The notes below the pieces were generated by a model. That model saw nothing but the letters and a program-made list of their open reading frames with translations. It was not told the DNA's origin and made no database searches. Below are positions 38,349 to 48,640 of a stretch of DNA of 64,000 nt, in pieces. How positions within the stretch are numbered: position 1 is the first letter of the stretch; each line of letters begins with the position of its first letter. The translations under genes were made by a program, and so were the position numbers. Source of the stretch: Caprella mutica (Eukaryota > Arthropoda > Malacostraca > Amphipoda > Caprellidae); the NCBI GenBank assembly GCA_947561585.1, contig CANNZV010001465.1, positions 124,001 to 188,000 of the forward strand, in the 5' to 3' direction.

Positions 38349-41300
38349 ATGGCAAGTGGATCAGATATTTCTGCTTTCGATGAATTGGTAAGTAACATAT
38401 TATATAATCTAGATATACTTCAATGATTTAATTAGCAGATAACAAAATATTACTATAGGCTATGATACCTGTTTTTAAGTTTTAAGCTATTAAGACATTC
38501 AATTGCAGGTGAACATCTGTTTCTGACTGTCTTTTGAAACATTATGTATTTTTTGAAACTATATAAAAACATTGGTAAGTTGAGTAATTACGTCAGTTAT
38601 ATAATTCGTATATTTTATTTATAAAATGAGAATTATAATATGGGTACTCTGGTTGATTAATCAAACTACACTCATGTGACAAGTTCTATCAAACTGGTTT
38701 ACATACATACGTGTATTATAAATAACTATTGATAAATATTGTACAAAATTGTGTACTGGTTAGATTAACTCGGCTTACCCTATCATTAAACTACTCCGTA
38801 ACTTTTACTATACCTTACTGATTAGAATCGATAATACTTTTCTAGGGTGCAGTAGGTAAATTGCGGTCTCTTATTAACTTCGGTATCTAGCCACAGAAAC
38901 ATTTATTAATATCGTAGCTCATAAACAATCATAAATTTAATTAATCTTATAACATGAAGTTCTCTTCTTTTGGTATGAAATATTTCAATATAAATATTAT
39001 GCAGCAGGTATTGAGATACTTTCATGGGAGAGCCGCAATTGAAAGATCAATTTTCCGCATTTTACCATCATAATCCTATGTCCAAATTAGAATCTATCTA
39101 CTTTAAAAAAAACTGTTTGGTGCAAACGCTGTCAGACAGAGAAATAAAATTTTAGGTTAACTATTCTTAGTTCTGTTTAGCACATAGATATTCACTGCTA
39201 TATTGTACATATATTTTCTAATATTTTCTATAACTATACTTAGAAAAGTATATGTTAGCATGGGTCAGTTTAAAATTATAATGTTTTATAGTTCAGATTG
39301 ATTTTTGACCTATCATGTTAACGCCCACTTTTCGAGTACGGAGAGTCTCTGAAAAATGTGATGCTCCCCTATCTATTCATCATTCAACAATGATGACAGG
39401 TTTTAATATCATTATTTATCACGTAAAATAGTTCAATGAAAGAAGATTCCTCTATTAAAATAATATACTTTCTTTGCTTAATTATTATCACTGTTAGCTG
39501 TTTTTTTAACACTATTTGCAGTATTAGAGGAGAGCGGTATGGTTATGCTCTTAAACTAAAAGATCTTACAATGTGTTAGGTAGGATCGAAGGCTCCATTT
39601 ACTCTCACCTCTTCACTTTAAATCATTGAGTGCAGCCACCGGTGTTTGTGTTCCTCTTTCTTTCGAACAGTTTATTGGAAGTTTCCTTGTATTTTTAAAT
39701 TTGTATTGAATATTATTTATCCATTGGATAGGAAAAAAAATACTACGAAAACTAACTTTGACAAATATTTGTTTATACTAATATGTAGCTGCACGACGAG
39801 TATAATTACATACAGTGATGAACAAAATATTCTATTAAAATTCTATAAGCATAAATGATACTAACTATCACAATCTGTTTCAATTCAATATGAAATCATT
39901 CTGTATATAACATTATTTTTATGATCTAACATTTTGTTCTCTTTCAGGTTTTGGAAATCGAGAGTCAATTTTCTGGCCGCAGAGTCGAGAAGGATTTACT
40001 GAAACAGATTATCAAGTATGATGATAAAGAGTCCTACTTAATAGAAGATCATACCTCCTATTTTCTTACAAAAAGGAAAACTGTTGGAAATCTCGTGAAA
40101 GATTTTGCCAATGAGGTGGAGCAGGGACTGGCCGAGTACAGATTAAGATTAGAATCAGCGTTCGAAACACTCAAAGGAAATTTTATGATGAGCAAGAAAA
40201 TGGATGATGAATTTGGTTTTGATGGATTAAGCTGCAGTACTGACGATGATCAGGATGAAACTGTGCTAGTTTTGAAAGACGGTACTCCACAGCTCGCTTG
40301 TTTAGTAAATGGCTGCTCAGTGAAGTCCTACAAGTTGAAGCGTCATTTGCTGAACAAGCATCATAATCTCACCGATGATACAAGAGACTTTATTCTTTCC
40401 ATGGCACGAATTATAGCGAAGAATAAGAAGAGTCTCGTACCTGAATCTAGAAGACCTTCAAGAGCTGCCTACGTGAAAAATAAATCGAATACCGCATTAG
40501 TCTCGCGGAAGAACAATATGAAGAAGTGCATTATTTGCAGCGGTTTATTCGTAAATATGACTGACCATGTATCAAACTTTCACAAAATCGAGAAAAACGA
40601 CCGTAGATACGACCATTATGTCAAAGATAGTGTGGTGGTATCAAAAGTTCTTACGAAAATTGAAAGAGGTAAGAGAGTGGAATTGAAGGAGAAAGAACTG
40701 GAAGAAGCAATACAGAAGTTCAAAGGAGAAATGGATACTCAACAAGAGATCTTGTCCCATCTGAAACTACTCCGATGCGATATAGAGAGGGTAAGAAATG
40801 ATATGAAGACTGCTGAGACCAAAGAAGCTTACGATGAAATTAAACTGAAGCTGCATGCTCTACAGCAGGAATATAATGCAGTTAGGTATAAGGACACAAG
40901 AGCTCTTCAAGTGAAGACCAAAGAGTGGCGGGACTGCTATCTTGCTCATCTACAAAAGAAATTGTGTAAATTTCCAAACAGAATCATGAACATGGTTCTG
41001 GATGTTATTCTTCCATACGAGGAGAAGAAAGAAATCGGATTATGCTTCGACGACCTAATGAATGGGAAAATTATAAGACAGATTTTGTGCTACTTCGTGG
41101 AGACTGAAAATAGATCTTGCATTACTAAAATTAAATATATTGCTCAGTTTATTAAATTTGTAGAGTTCCTATTTTTAGATGTAGATAGTCCAGAACGTAA
41201 AGATGATTCACAAATAATATTGCGTAGCTTCAAGTACGGAGAGGTTAAAAAGGAGGTTAAAAATGTCATAGAGTCTCTACACAAATTGAAAGGAACAGAA

Positions 41301-42427
41301 ATTATAAAATCTAAAGCGAAAGCAAAAAAGAAAATTCTGACAGAGCAAGAGCTTCAGGCCTCACTGAAGGAGACAAAAGAGTATTTGGAAAAAATTCGAC
41401 AAGAGATTAAAGATCAAAAGCACCTTTCTTATGGAGACAAGGAATGTTTGAATATAAGAAATGCTCTTATTGCTGTTGCCACGGTACGCATGGGGAGGAG
41501 AACCATGGAAATGACGAGAATGACTTTGAATGAAGTTGCATCAGCAGAATCGACCAATATTGACGATGAAACTTATTACGTCATAAACGTTGCTCAGCAG
41601 AAAAATACCCGAAGTGGAGAACCTGCTCCTGTAGTATACGATGAAGCAGAATTTGAGGTTTTGCAAACGTTTATTTCAGCTTTAAGATGCAAGATAATTG
41701 ACTGTAAGTTCAATGATATCGTGTTCCCCTCTTCATCAAAGACGAATTCTCGTGCAGATCAAGATTTGAGTTTGCCAGCAGCTTTTAATATAATGCAGAA
41801 ATATGAGACTCCATCTGGTAAGAAGCTCTCGTCAAGAATTGTCCGTGGGTCAAAAATCACTGCGAGTAGACAGAAAACTTGTCTCAAGAAACTCTCGACC
41901 ACATGGCCCGTGCAATGAACCATAGTAAGAGCACAGCAGATGGATATTATAATTATAATAACCTGGAAGAGTCTGTTAGAGAAACGCTTAGGTTGAATCA
42001 TTCCTCAAATCAGCCCTCAACATCAAAAGATATTCCTTCAGTTAATCAAGTGACTAGTACCCCAATGAAACGCAAGAGAACAGGTGACGACAAGTCCTCA
42101 ACATTGGAGGATCTATCGATGAGCGATTTCGGGATGAGTTCTTTAGATACAACAAGTGACAATGCATTGTCCTCTCTTCATGACCTCACTGTGAAGAATC
42201 TCAGAACCAAGAAAATTAAACGTCATGTTAAGGATCCTGAAGCAATTCAATGTTTGGAAAAAGAAGTTAAGGAAGCTATTGATAAAATAGGTCAAGAGGG
42301 TAAATTAAATACACTCAGGAGCAAAAAGGGTTTGATTTGTGTGTCACCAGTGACTCGTCTTATTCCGGAACATGTGAAGAATGTGTCTGTTAAAGATTTG
42401 CATGCTATGATTCTAAAAATGATTTAA
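38349..42427 (+). CDS. Zinc-finger protein with tyrosine-recombinase (phage-integrase fold) domain; frame changes near C-terminus
   Basis: Exon 1 is 38,349-38,387 (MASGSDISAFDEL; ATG in good context, G at -3 and G at +4). It ends at TTG|GTAAGT and joins in phase 0 to exon 2 at 39,948 after TTCTCTTTCAG. Exon 2 runs open to a TGA at 41,918. In the spliced protein, a C-x4-C-x9-H-x4-H finger lies at about 131-151, a C-x2-C-x9-H-x4-H finger at 207-225, a charged coiled coil at about 246-330, a helical core-binding-like region at about 335-465, and a catalytic-domain pattern from about 510: box-I-like RMGRRTMEM (Arg 531), then Lys 565 in VAQQKNT. The His/Tyr block MARAMNHSKSTADGYY lies in the -1 frame (from about 41,879), followed by a tail with MKRKR and KKIKRH basic clusters, ending at 42,427. 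Removal of 41,818-41,873 joins both frames into 820 residues. It may be a Crypton-like element or a host gene derived from one; DNA binding and a nuclear location are inferred. Confidence 0.75.
38388..39947 (+). other. Intron 1 of the recombinase-like gene
   Basis: It runs from GTAAGT at 38,388 to a pyrimidine-rich acceptor TTTTGTTCTCTTTCAG ending at 39,947, 1,560 bp. Both sites are canonical and preserve the frame. The intron contains a partial antisense R390 repeat at about 39,501-39,665. The 70-codon open frame at 39,646-39,858 is within the intron and has no recognisable domain. Confidence 0.8.
39501..39665 (-). repeat. SINE-like dispersed repeat (family R390), partial copy 2, intronic
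   Basis: Reading the minus strand, CACAAACACCGGTGGCTGCA, a CCTACCTAACACA-like block, GAGCATAACCA and ACTGCAAATAGTG follow in the order seen in the fuller copies. Only the 3' half plus part of the A-rich end is present. It lies antisense to the gene within intron 1. Confidence 0.7.
41818..41873 (+). other. Candidate 56-nt intron 2 (or alternatively site of a frame-breaking deletion nearby)
   Basis: It starts with GTAAGA after ...CATCTG and ends TAGACAG. Excision joins frame 1 (codon split after its first base) exactly into the downstream frame that encodes the His/Tyr block, and bypasses both the TGA at 41,918 and the TAG at 41,867. The acceptor has little pyrimidine tract. The removed segment encodes KKLSSRIVRGSKITASRQ, where the second catalytic Arg region would be expected. 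Confidence 0.45.
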
Positions 42428-42590
42428 AATTTATAGAGTATGAAATACGCATTGGTTGAAAAGATATTCTGTTAACTATGTATTCCAAAAAAAAAGATTT
42501 TTCAATGTACTTAAATACATTTATTGAGAATAATTATTAGTTTGAAAATATTTATTTTCTATGTATAGAATACATATATTTTCAAAGGTG

Positions 42591-42596
42591 AATAAA
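42591..42596 (+). terminator. Candidate polyadenylation signal AATAAA
   Basis: AATAAA lies about 165 bp after the stop codon of the recombinase-like gene and is followed within 10-30 bp by a T/GT-rich stretch (TTTGTGTTCTGAAAG). This is the arrangement expected of a metazoan cleavage and polyadenylation site. Confidence 0.55.
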
Positions 42597-42599
42597 AAA

Positions 42600-43420
42600 T
42601 TTGTGTTCTGAAAGTTTATTATTTATCCAAACTAGTAGGCATATAATTATGATCTGAAATTTACTTATAATATTGTTAGCAAATGAAATTATCACTTACC
42701 AGATTAGGTCCTGGAAAAAGAATATACATTAATAATTAGTCCGAATGCCTTTTTGATCGAAAAACTATGTATTCCAAAGAAATTTTCAATCTTTATTTTT
42801 TTATAGGAAAATGCTAAGCAAAGTCCTTAAATTTAGGTAGGGTCCTGATAATTGAGTCCATCAGGTTAGTAAATTAGTTAGGTCCGGGTCCTGAAAATTA
42901 GTAATACTAACCTGGTATTTTCCCAAATTCACGGAAACTGTCCTGATTAGTTTGAAATATGGGTCCAGCGATCCTGCTGAATTCTCCTAAAATTTAGCCA
43001 ATAATTTCCTCTAAACAATTATGTAAAAAATAGAATCAAACCATATTTCGTATTCGAAATGCTTAACAAACTCGTACTTATTTTTATTAATAATTACACA
43101 TTAAATTGCTAGCCCGTCATTTACTCACAACCCAAAAGAAATTTCAATTTGGTTTTTAATCGGACTAGGGGTTCAAAGATTCTACATTCTACTCTAACTC
43201 ATATTGATGAAGTAAAAAAGATACAAAGGACTTCGTAGAAGCAGTCATAAAGAAAAATACTTAATGTAATCTAGATGATGAGACATAACACCTTGCAATT
43301 GAACATTTTAATCATACGCATGCTTATTAGCCCCCGCAGGGGCTGTATCTTGAAGCTGTGGTGAATGGAAGAAAAGGGGGATGGCTTCCCTTGGGCCCCG
43401 AACTTTTGTAATTTGGATTA
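42600..43420. other. AT-rich DNA, no gene recognised
   Basis: Around 42,700-42,980 the phrase GGTCCTG followed by A-rich words recurs five or six times with irregular spacing, which may be a decayed array. Around 43,215-43,255 a short stretch (GGACTTCGTAGAAGCAGTCATAAAGAAA) resembles part of family R390. Confidence 0.45.
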
Positions 43421-43820
43421 GGTTTTTTTTCATTTTTACCATTTTTATTATTTTTATCATATTTTAACGCTACTTGCAGTTTTGGAGGATAACACTAGGG
43501 TTATGCTCTTCAACTACGAGGTCTTACATTTTGAGTTAGGTAGGCTCGTAGGGTTCATTTACCTTCAACTCTTCATTTTCCTCTTCCATCCGCGAGTCCA
43601 GCCACCGGTGCTTGTGTCCTTTTTCGTCACATTCCTTGGTAAGTGACTGCATTCACGGAGTAGCTTTTCTGCATCCATGAGAATAGTCACTGACGGTGGT
43701 AGTTGACTTTGTTCATGGACTTACATTTCTTTCTTACCGCTTCTTCCAGTCCTTTTTATTTAATTTCCTTTTGACGTCAGCGAAATAGTCCCGATATGAC
43801 TGAAGCAGACGTTAAACCCA
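43421..43820 (-). repeat. SINE-like dispersed repeat (family R390), copy 3, near full length
   Basis: On the minus strand it starts GGGTTTAACGTCTGCTTCAG, continues through CGCTGACGTCAAAAGGAAAT, CCATGAACAAAGTCAACTAC, ACTCCGTGAATGCAGTCACT, GACACAAGCACCGGTGGCTG and GAGCATAACCCTAGTGTTAT to AACTGCAAGTAGCGTT, and ends in a variable A-rich tail (GATAAAAATAATAAAAATGG...). This is one of the two most complete copies (about 400 bp). Confidence 0.9.
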
Positions 43821-44130
43821 TACTAAAATGAATGAAATGTAGTATATAGCGATCTAACAAAATTGAAGATTACGTTAACCAAATTAATTAATACATAAAC
43901 ATAAGAATAATAGTATTTATTCATGAAAAGAATATGTTCTATTAATTTTTTTTTCTTAACGAAAATATTTTCTCATATAAAGAATATTGTTTATTTTAAT
44001 TATGCTCAAGATTATATTTTTTATGCAAAACGCATAATGTCGCATCCCTAGTTATAACAGTAGTAATGGTTTTAATTAAGTTAATACAGTAGACTCTTCA
44101 CAAAATGGGTAAATAATATAATCGTCTTGG
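43821..44130. other. AT-rich DNA, nothing recognised
   Basis: Low-complexity A/T-rich stretch between the R390 copy and the ~16-bp array. No gene or repeat was identified. Confidence 0.5.
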
Positions 44131-44246
44131 GGCCCAATTGTCGTTGGCCCAATTGTCTTTGGCCTAATTGTCTTTGGCCCATCTGTCGGCGGGCCCAATT
44201 GTCCTGGGCCCAACTGTCGGCGGGCCCAATACTCAGTCCACCCTTA
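44131..44246. repeat. ~16-bp minisatellite of GGCCCAATTGTC type
   Basis: Seven units of 15-16 bp (GCCCAATTGTCGTTG, GCCCAATTGTCTTTG, GCCTAATTGTCTTTG, GCCCATCTGTCGGCGG, GCCCAACTGTCGGCGG...). It is followed by a run of G near 44,256-44,267. The complement resembles the 30,955-31,035 array. Confidence 0.9.
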
Positions 44247-44339
44247 TATTAGGAGGGGGGGGGGGGGTACACCTAAACACACGGTGCGAGTGTGTGTTTT
44301 GTTCATCTCGTGTACGTAGTGATGTAGTCAGTGAGAGTT

Positions 44340-45290
44340 GTTCACCCAGTTGTAATTCACCCTCATGGGCAGTTCACCCGGTGGCAATTCATCCACATAG
44401 GAAGTTCAACCAGTGGCAATTCACCCACATGGGCAGTTCAACCAGTGGCAATTCACCCACATGGGCAGTTCAACCAGTGGCAATTCACCCACATGGGCAG
44501 TTCAACCAGTGGCAATTCACCCACATGGGCAGTTCAACCAGTGGCAATTCACCCACATGGGCAGTTCACCCAGTGGCAATTCACCCACATGGGCAGTTCA
44601 CCCAGTGGCAATTCACCCACATGGGCAGTTCACCCAGTGGCAATTCACCCACATGGGCAGTTCACCCAGTGGCAATTCACCCACATGGGCAGTTCACCCA
44701 GTGGCAATTCACCCACATGGGCAGTTCACCCAGTGGCAATTCACCCACATGGGCAGTTCACCCAGTGGCAATTCACCCACATGGGCAGTTCACCCAGTGG
44801 CAATTCACCCACATGGGCAGTTCACCCACATGGGCAGTTCACCCACATGGGCAGTTCACCCACATGGGCAGTTCACCCACATGGGCAGTTCACCCAGTGG
44901 CAATTCACCCACATGGGCAGTTCACCCAGTGGCAATTCACCCACATGGGCAGTTCACCCAGTGGCAATTCACCCACATGGGCAGTTCACCCAGTGGCAAT
45001 TCACCCACATGGGCAGTTCACCCAGTGGCAATTCACCCACATGGGCAGTTCACCCAGTGGCAATTCACCCACATGGGCAGTTCACCCACTGGCAATTCAC
45101 CCACATGGGCAGTTCACCCACTGGCAATTCACCCACATGGGCAGTTCACCCAGTGGCAATTCACCCACATGGGCAGTTCACCCAGTGGCAATTCCCCCAC
45201 ATGGGCAGTTCACCCAGTGGCAATTCCCCCACATGGGCAGTTCACACATCGGCAGTTCACCCAGTGGCAATTCCCCCAGAGACAATTCGC
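44340..45290. repeat. 32-bp tandem repeat made of two 16-bp halves
   Basis: The unit consists of half A (GGGCAGTTCACCCAGT) and half B (GGCAATTCACCCACAT), repeated about 28 times with high identity. Between about 44,815 and 44,895 the B halves drop out and 17-bp A/B hybrids (GGGCAGTTCACCCACAT) follow one another, as expected after unequal exchange between halves. The array has no stop codon in any of the three forward frames, so open frames of 319-462 codons cross it. They are by-products of the repeat and not genes. It directly precedes copy B of the 0.9-kb element. Confidence 0.97.
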
Positions 45291-45304
45291 CGTGCACCAA
45301 GTGT

Positions 45305-46150
45305 TTAAAGTTGGCGTTCACCAGAAATTCGTCACCGTTCAGGCAACGCCGTATACGCTCGACCACCGCTAATATTCACTCCTACTGCTCCGAATGTTTT
45401 GAACTGCACAAAATATTACAAGCATTAAGGAGCGTTAGTTTTCCGCTCCACCACAGCCCCAAAAACGACCAGTCAAAGCTCGGCACCATTAGACGCAAGT
45501 TCGTGAACGCTTGGGTCTGCAAGGCCAACGCAGAAATCATAAATGCTGGACCATAACTGCTTCGACAGCATTATACGTAGCATAAACTTTGATTGTCGGT
45601 TGAAAGCGTTCATCGTGGACACGAGTTTGTTGAAATTGTCTCAGGCGTTCAAGCAGTGATTCATTGCGGTGATGAAATTTGGTTGACGTTTGCAGGGAGG
45701 TCGCACAGCGCCATACCGCCAAACCAACGCTAGCACCCTTTAGGCCAACTCGATAGCAACGCCAGCTTCAGCGGTGCACCGTTATGGCACCACTCTCGTA
45801 ATTCGTAAATATTAACAACGCTCTACCAAATCTTGTACAACATTTAATCACCGCTCGGGCTAAGCTGGCGAAGGACCGTTCAGGATTTATTCATTGGCCT
45901 AGCAGAAAAAAGCATCCACGAACTTGCGTCTAGCGGTGCCAAACCTTTACTGGGCGTTGTTGGGTGATGGTGAACTTTGGGTATAGAAAAACAACTGCTC
46001 CTCAACGCTCGCAATGTTTTGTGTAGCTTATAACCTTCGGATCATTGAGGGAACATAAGTGGTGGCCAAACGTATACGGCGTTGCTGTAACGGGGACCAA
46101 CTATTATGAACGGTAACGACCGGTGATAAATTTTTTTCACCGCTCAAGGA
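45305..46150 (-). mobile_element. ~0.85-0.9-kb long-TIR element, copy B (inverted relative to copy A)
   Basis: The right end read on the minus strand (CCTTGAGCGGTGAAAAAA..ATCACCGGTCGTTACCGTTC) matches the left end of copy A at 31,341. The left end (TTCAGGCAACGCCGTATACG) matches the complement of A's right end. The arms again match each other: CAACGCCGTATACG appears at both ends in inverted orientation. Interior words such as GGTGCACCG and CACCGCTCGGGC, and the AAAGTTTATGC stretch, are also shared with A. There is no recognisable protein, although minus-strand 45,722-45,537 and copy A 31,826-32,035 give similar translations (HHxNESLL...QKTRV / QQTRV). Confidence 0.75.
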
Positions 46151-46477
46151 TCGCCCCATCAAAGTTCGGGCGGTGTGACCTAGGCCTTAAATTACGTTCA
46201 GGCAACCGTAACTTCACCAGCTGCTAAGTTATATCAAAAGATTAATAATTTGATATAGTTGAGGTTCAATTTTACCATCAGAAGATAGTAGATTTTAAAA
46301 GTAGTTTATTAGAATTAAATGTTCAATCCAAAATATTACTGGAGAGTGAGGTATATTTAGTTCAGCTCAATCGATTATTATAAAGATAAGCATAATTGTT
46401 AGAGATTATTCTAATGTAGGTAAGTATTCTAATTATGAAAATGGTTGAATACCTAGAAAGAAACTACCTAATGTATG

Positions 46478-46680
46478 TATTATCAGGGAAACAAATTATG
46501 AATACAGTTAGAATATAAATTACAAAAACCGTGGATTTTTCAGTCAATACTTTGAGATTTGGCACCGTTGCTTAGGATAAGCCCCACCTTTTCGTAGTAA
46601 CTGGAAAAAATACCAATAAGTTAATAGTAAATGACAATACAGGTAACAATTAGTGAATTTTGCTGAATATTCAAAGATGG
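46478..46680 (+). repeat. Dispersed ~200-bp repeat (family R200), copy 4
   Basis: It begins TATTATCAGGGAAACAAATT, contains AAAAACCGTGGATTTTTCAG, a CACCGTTGCTTAGGATAAGC block, CCCCACCTTTTCGTAGTAAC and TAGTAAATGACAAT, and ends near GAATATTCAAAGATGG. It is closest to copy 3, 11 kb away. Confidence 0.88.
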
Positions 46681-47164
46681 TATCAATTTAATTAAGTTGT
46701 TTATTAATATTTGAACATATACTTTAAATTATTTTGGTGAGTAAGTTTCAAATTCTTTATCAATTCTTTCGAAAATTCCAATAAATTTAATTTGTAGCAT
46801 CGTATATTATATTTTACAACTCTTAACACTGAATAGCATCAGCTCAATAACTAAGAGACTATCAAAGGCAGGATATCTTAAACATAAGAATAATTCTTTC
46901 GATCAAACTGTATTACACATCTGAACCTAATGGAATATCGCTAAAATGATCGAAATACTGCAAATCTATCCAAAATACAGGTTTCATGATTTTTAGCGGT
47001 GTAGTGTATGGTCAAATTTACCAAAGGTTCTGTTTGCAATATATCGATATTCGCAATTTCGTTATATATATATTATATAATCCTCAAACTTGTTTTTATT
47101 TCTGATATATAATTCATGAGCTATATCACTAGTCGGGCGTGCACAGCTCGTAAATTTTATCGTA
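46681..47164. other. AT-rich DNA, nothing recognised
   Basis: No gene or repeat was identified. Confidence 0.5.
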
Positions 47165-47480
47165 TTTATTATTTTTAACGCTACTTGCAGTTTATAGTAT
47201 AGCGCTAGTGATATGCTCTTCAACTACGAGGTCTTACAATTTTGTGTTAGGTGGGGCCATAGGCTTAAAACTATCCCCTCTTCATTTTCCTCTTCAATTC
47301 GTAAGTGAAGCCACCGGTGCTTGTGTCATTTTAATCATATTCCTTTATAGTAGCATTTCTGTATCCATGAGCTCAGTCACTGACTGAAGTTAGTGACTTT
47401 ATTCATTGAGCTACTTTCCATTATGACTGCTTTTTAAAGTTCCTTGCATTTGTTTTGCATTTTGTTCCGATGTAACGTAA
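47165..47480 (-). repeat. SINE-like dispersed repeat (family R390), copy 4
   Basis: On the minus strand ...GACACAAGCACCGGTGGCTT..., a CTAACACAAAATTGTAAGACC block, CTCGTAGTTGAAGAGCATA and AAACTGCAAGTAGCGTTAAA follow in family order, with an A/T-rich tail. The 5' part is shortened and diverged relative to copy 3. Confidence 0.85.
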
Positions 47481-48480
47481 AACCACCAAATTCATAATTT
47501 AAATTTAATCACAAAATTCTTGGATTGGAAATTTACTTTAAAGGAACAGAAATTGAAGATAGTATTTATTTTGCAATCATCTAAGAAAAAATTATGGAGA
47601 CTTGAGAATCAGAAATCCAATATTAACCTTGTCCCTATGATATTCTGATCTGGCAACTGTCCTTGTAGACAATCATAGGAGTTTTGTATTATTTCGAGTA
47701 CCTAATTGTGTATGATGCTGAAATTTCATCAATTTTCCCAATTATTAGCAAATGTGCAACACCTAAAAATCGCAATTTTTATTTTTGAAATCTTCATCTA
47801 TAAATCTATAACTATTGACCTAGATCATAGATAGTTTTGAAATATGTATATTTAAGGTTATACTATAACTAATGCCAGTTATGAGTAATGCCCTAGATTT
47901 ATACATTTAAATTCATTGACCTCAATTTTTTAATTGGCAGCTACACAATTACAATGTGTGGAAAAGAAAAAGGCATCTACCAAATTTACAGATTTGAATT
48001 GACTAGATGTTTAGTTCTATTAAGCCGATATTAAAGATGAGCTCATAGGATATAAGAGTTCTATTTAGTTGTGGATTCAATTTTATTATTACTACTTAAT
48101 TTGAATCCAGATTAAATAACTTGCTGAAGAATAATTTATTTACTGAAGTAAATTAAGATTTAGTTTCATAAAACTGAGACATTAAAATCTACCGAGAAGA
48201 GATTCTATAGGTGGCTCGAAAACAATATAGGGTGTTCCCATTGTAATGGGTGGCTCGAAAACTAGGAATCGAATCTTTAAGGTAAAAACTATATTAGTAT
48301 CATATAAGTCTATAAGAGTTAAAATATTAGGATAAAGAATCAACTGTTGACGAAATATTTGTTACAAATAAAATACATTTCAAATCGAAATAAATTGAAA
48401 CACACTTAATTATGATTGAAAGATTGTTTTACGGGAAATCGGTATTGAGTGAAAACAGAAACTCATCATAGAATGGAGAA
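47481..48480. other. AT-rich DNA, nothing recognised
   Basis: A small direct repeat GGTGGCTCGAAAAC occurs at about 48,212 and 48,249. Otherwise no gene, RNA or mobile element was identified. Confidence 0.5.
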
Positions 48481-48640
48481 CGAAAGGAGACAAGCACCGT
48501 TAACTGCACTTACGGATGATAGAGGGAATTGAAGAGGTGATAGTAAATGAAATATACGTCAAAAATTTAAGACCTTGTAGTTGAAGGACATAAACATATT
48601 GCTCTCCTATAAAACTACAAGTTATAATTCAATTTAATTA
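48481..48640 (+). repeat. SINE-like dispersed repeat (family R390), 3' fragment, copy 5
   Basis: Carries GACAAGCACCGTTAACTGCA, TTGAAGAGGTGATAGTAAAT, GACCTTGTAGTTGAAGGACA and AAACTACAAGT, a diverged 3' half of the family. Confidence 0.7.

Noticed and set aside
39646..39858. 70-codon frame in intron 1
   Set aside because: It starts in an R390 repeat fragment, has no domain and lies inside a well-supported intron.
41867..41918. Programmed -1 ribosomal frameshift to join the two frames of the recombinase-like gene
   Set aside because: The overlap (AGA CAG AAA ACT TGT) has no X-XXY-YYZ heptamer in the right phase and no obvious downstream stem, so a short intron or a small deletion is likelier.
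42698..42985. Another ~16-bp array (GGTCCTGAAAATTAG phrases)
   Set aside because: Spacing is irregular and units cannot be aligned with confidence. It may be a decayed array but is not called.
44168..45556. Long frames of 462, 325 and 319 codons across the 32-bp array
   Set aside because: The array simply lacks stop codons in all three forward frames. The C-terminal part of the longest frame is the 0.9-kb element, not a conserved protein.
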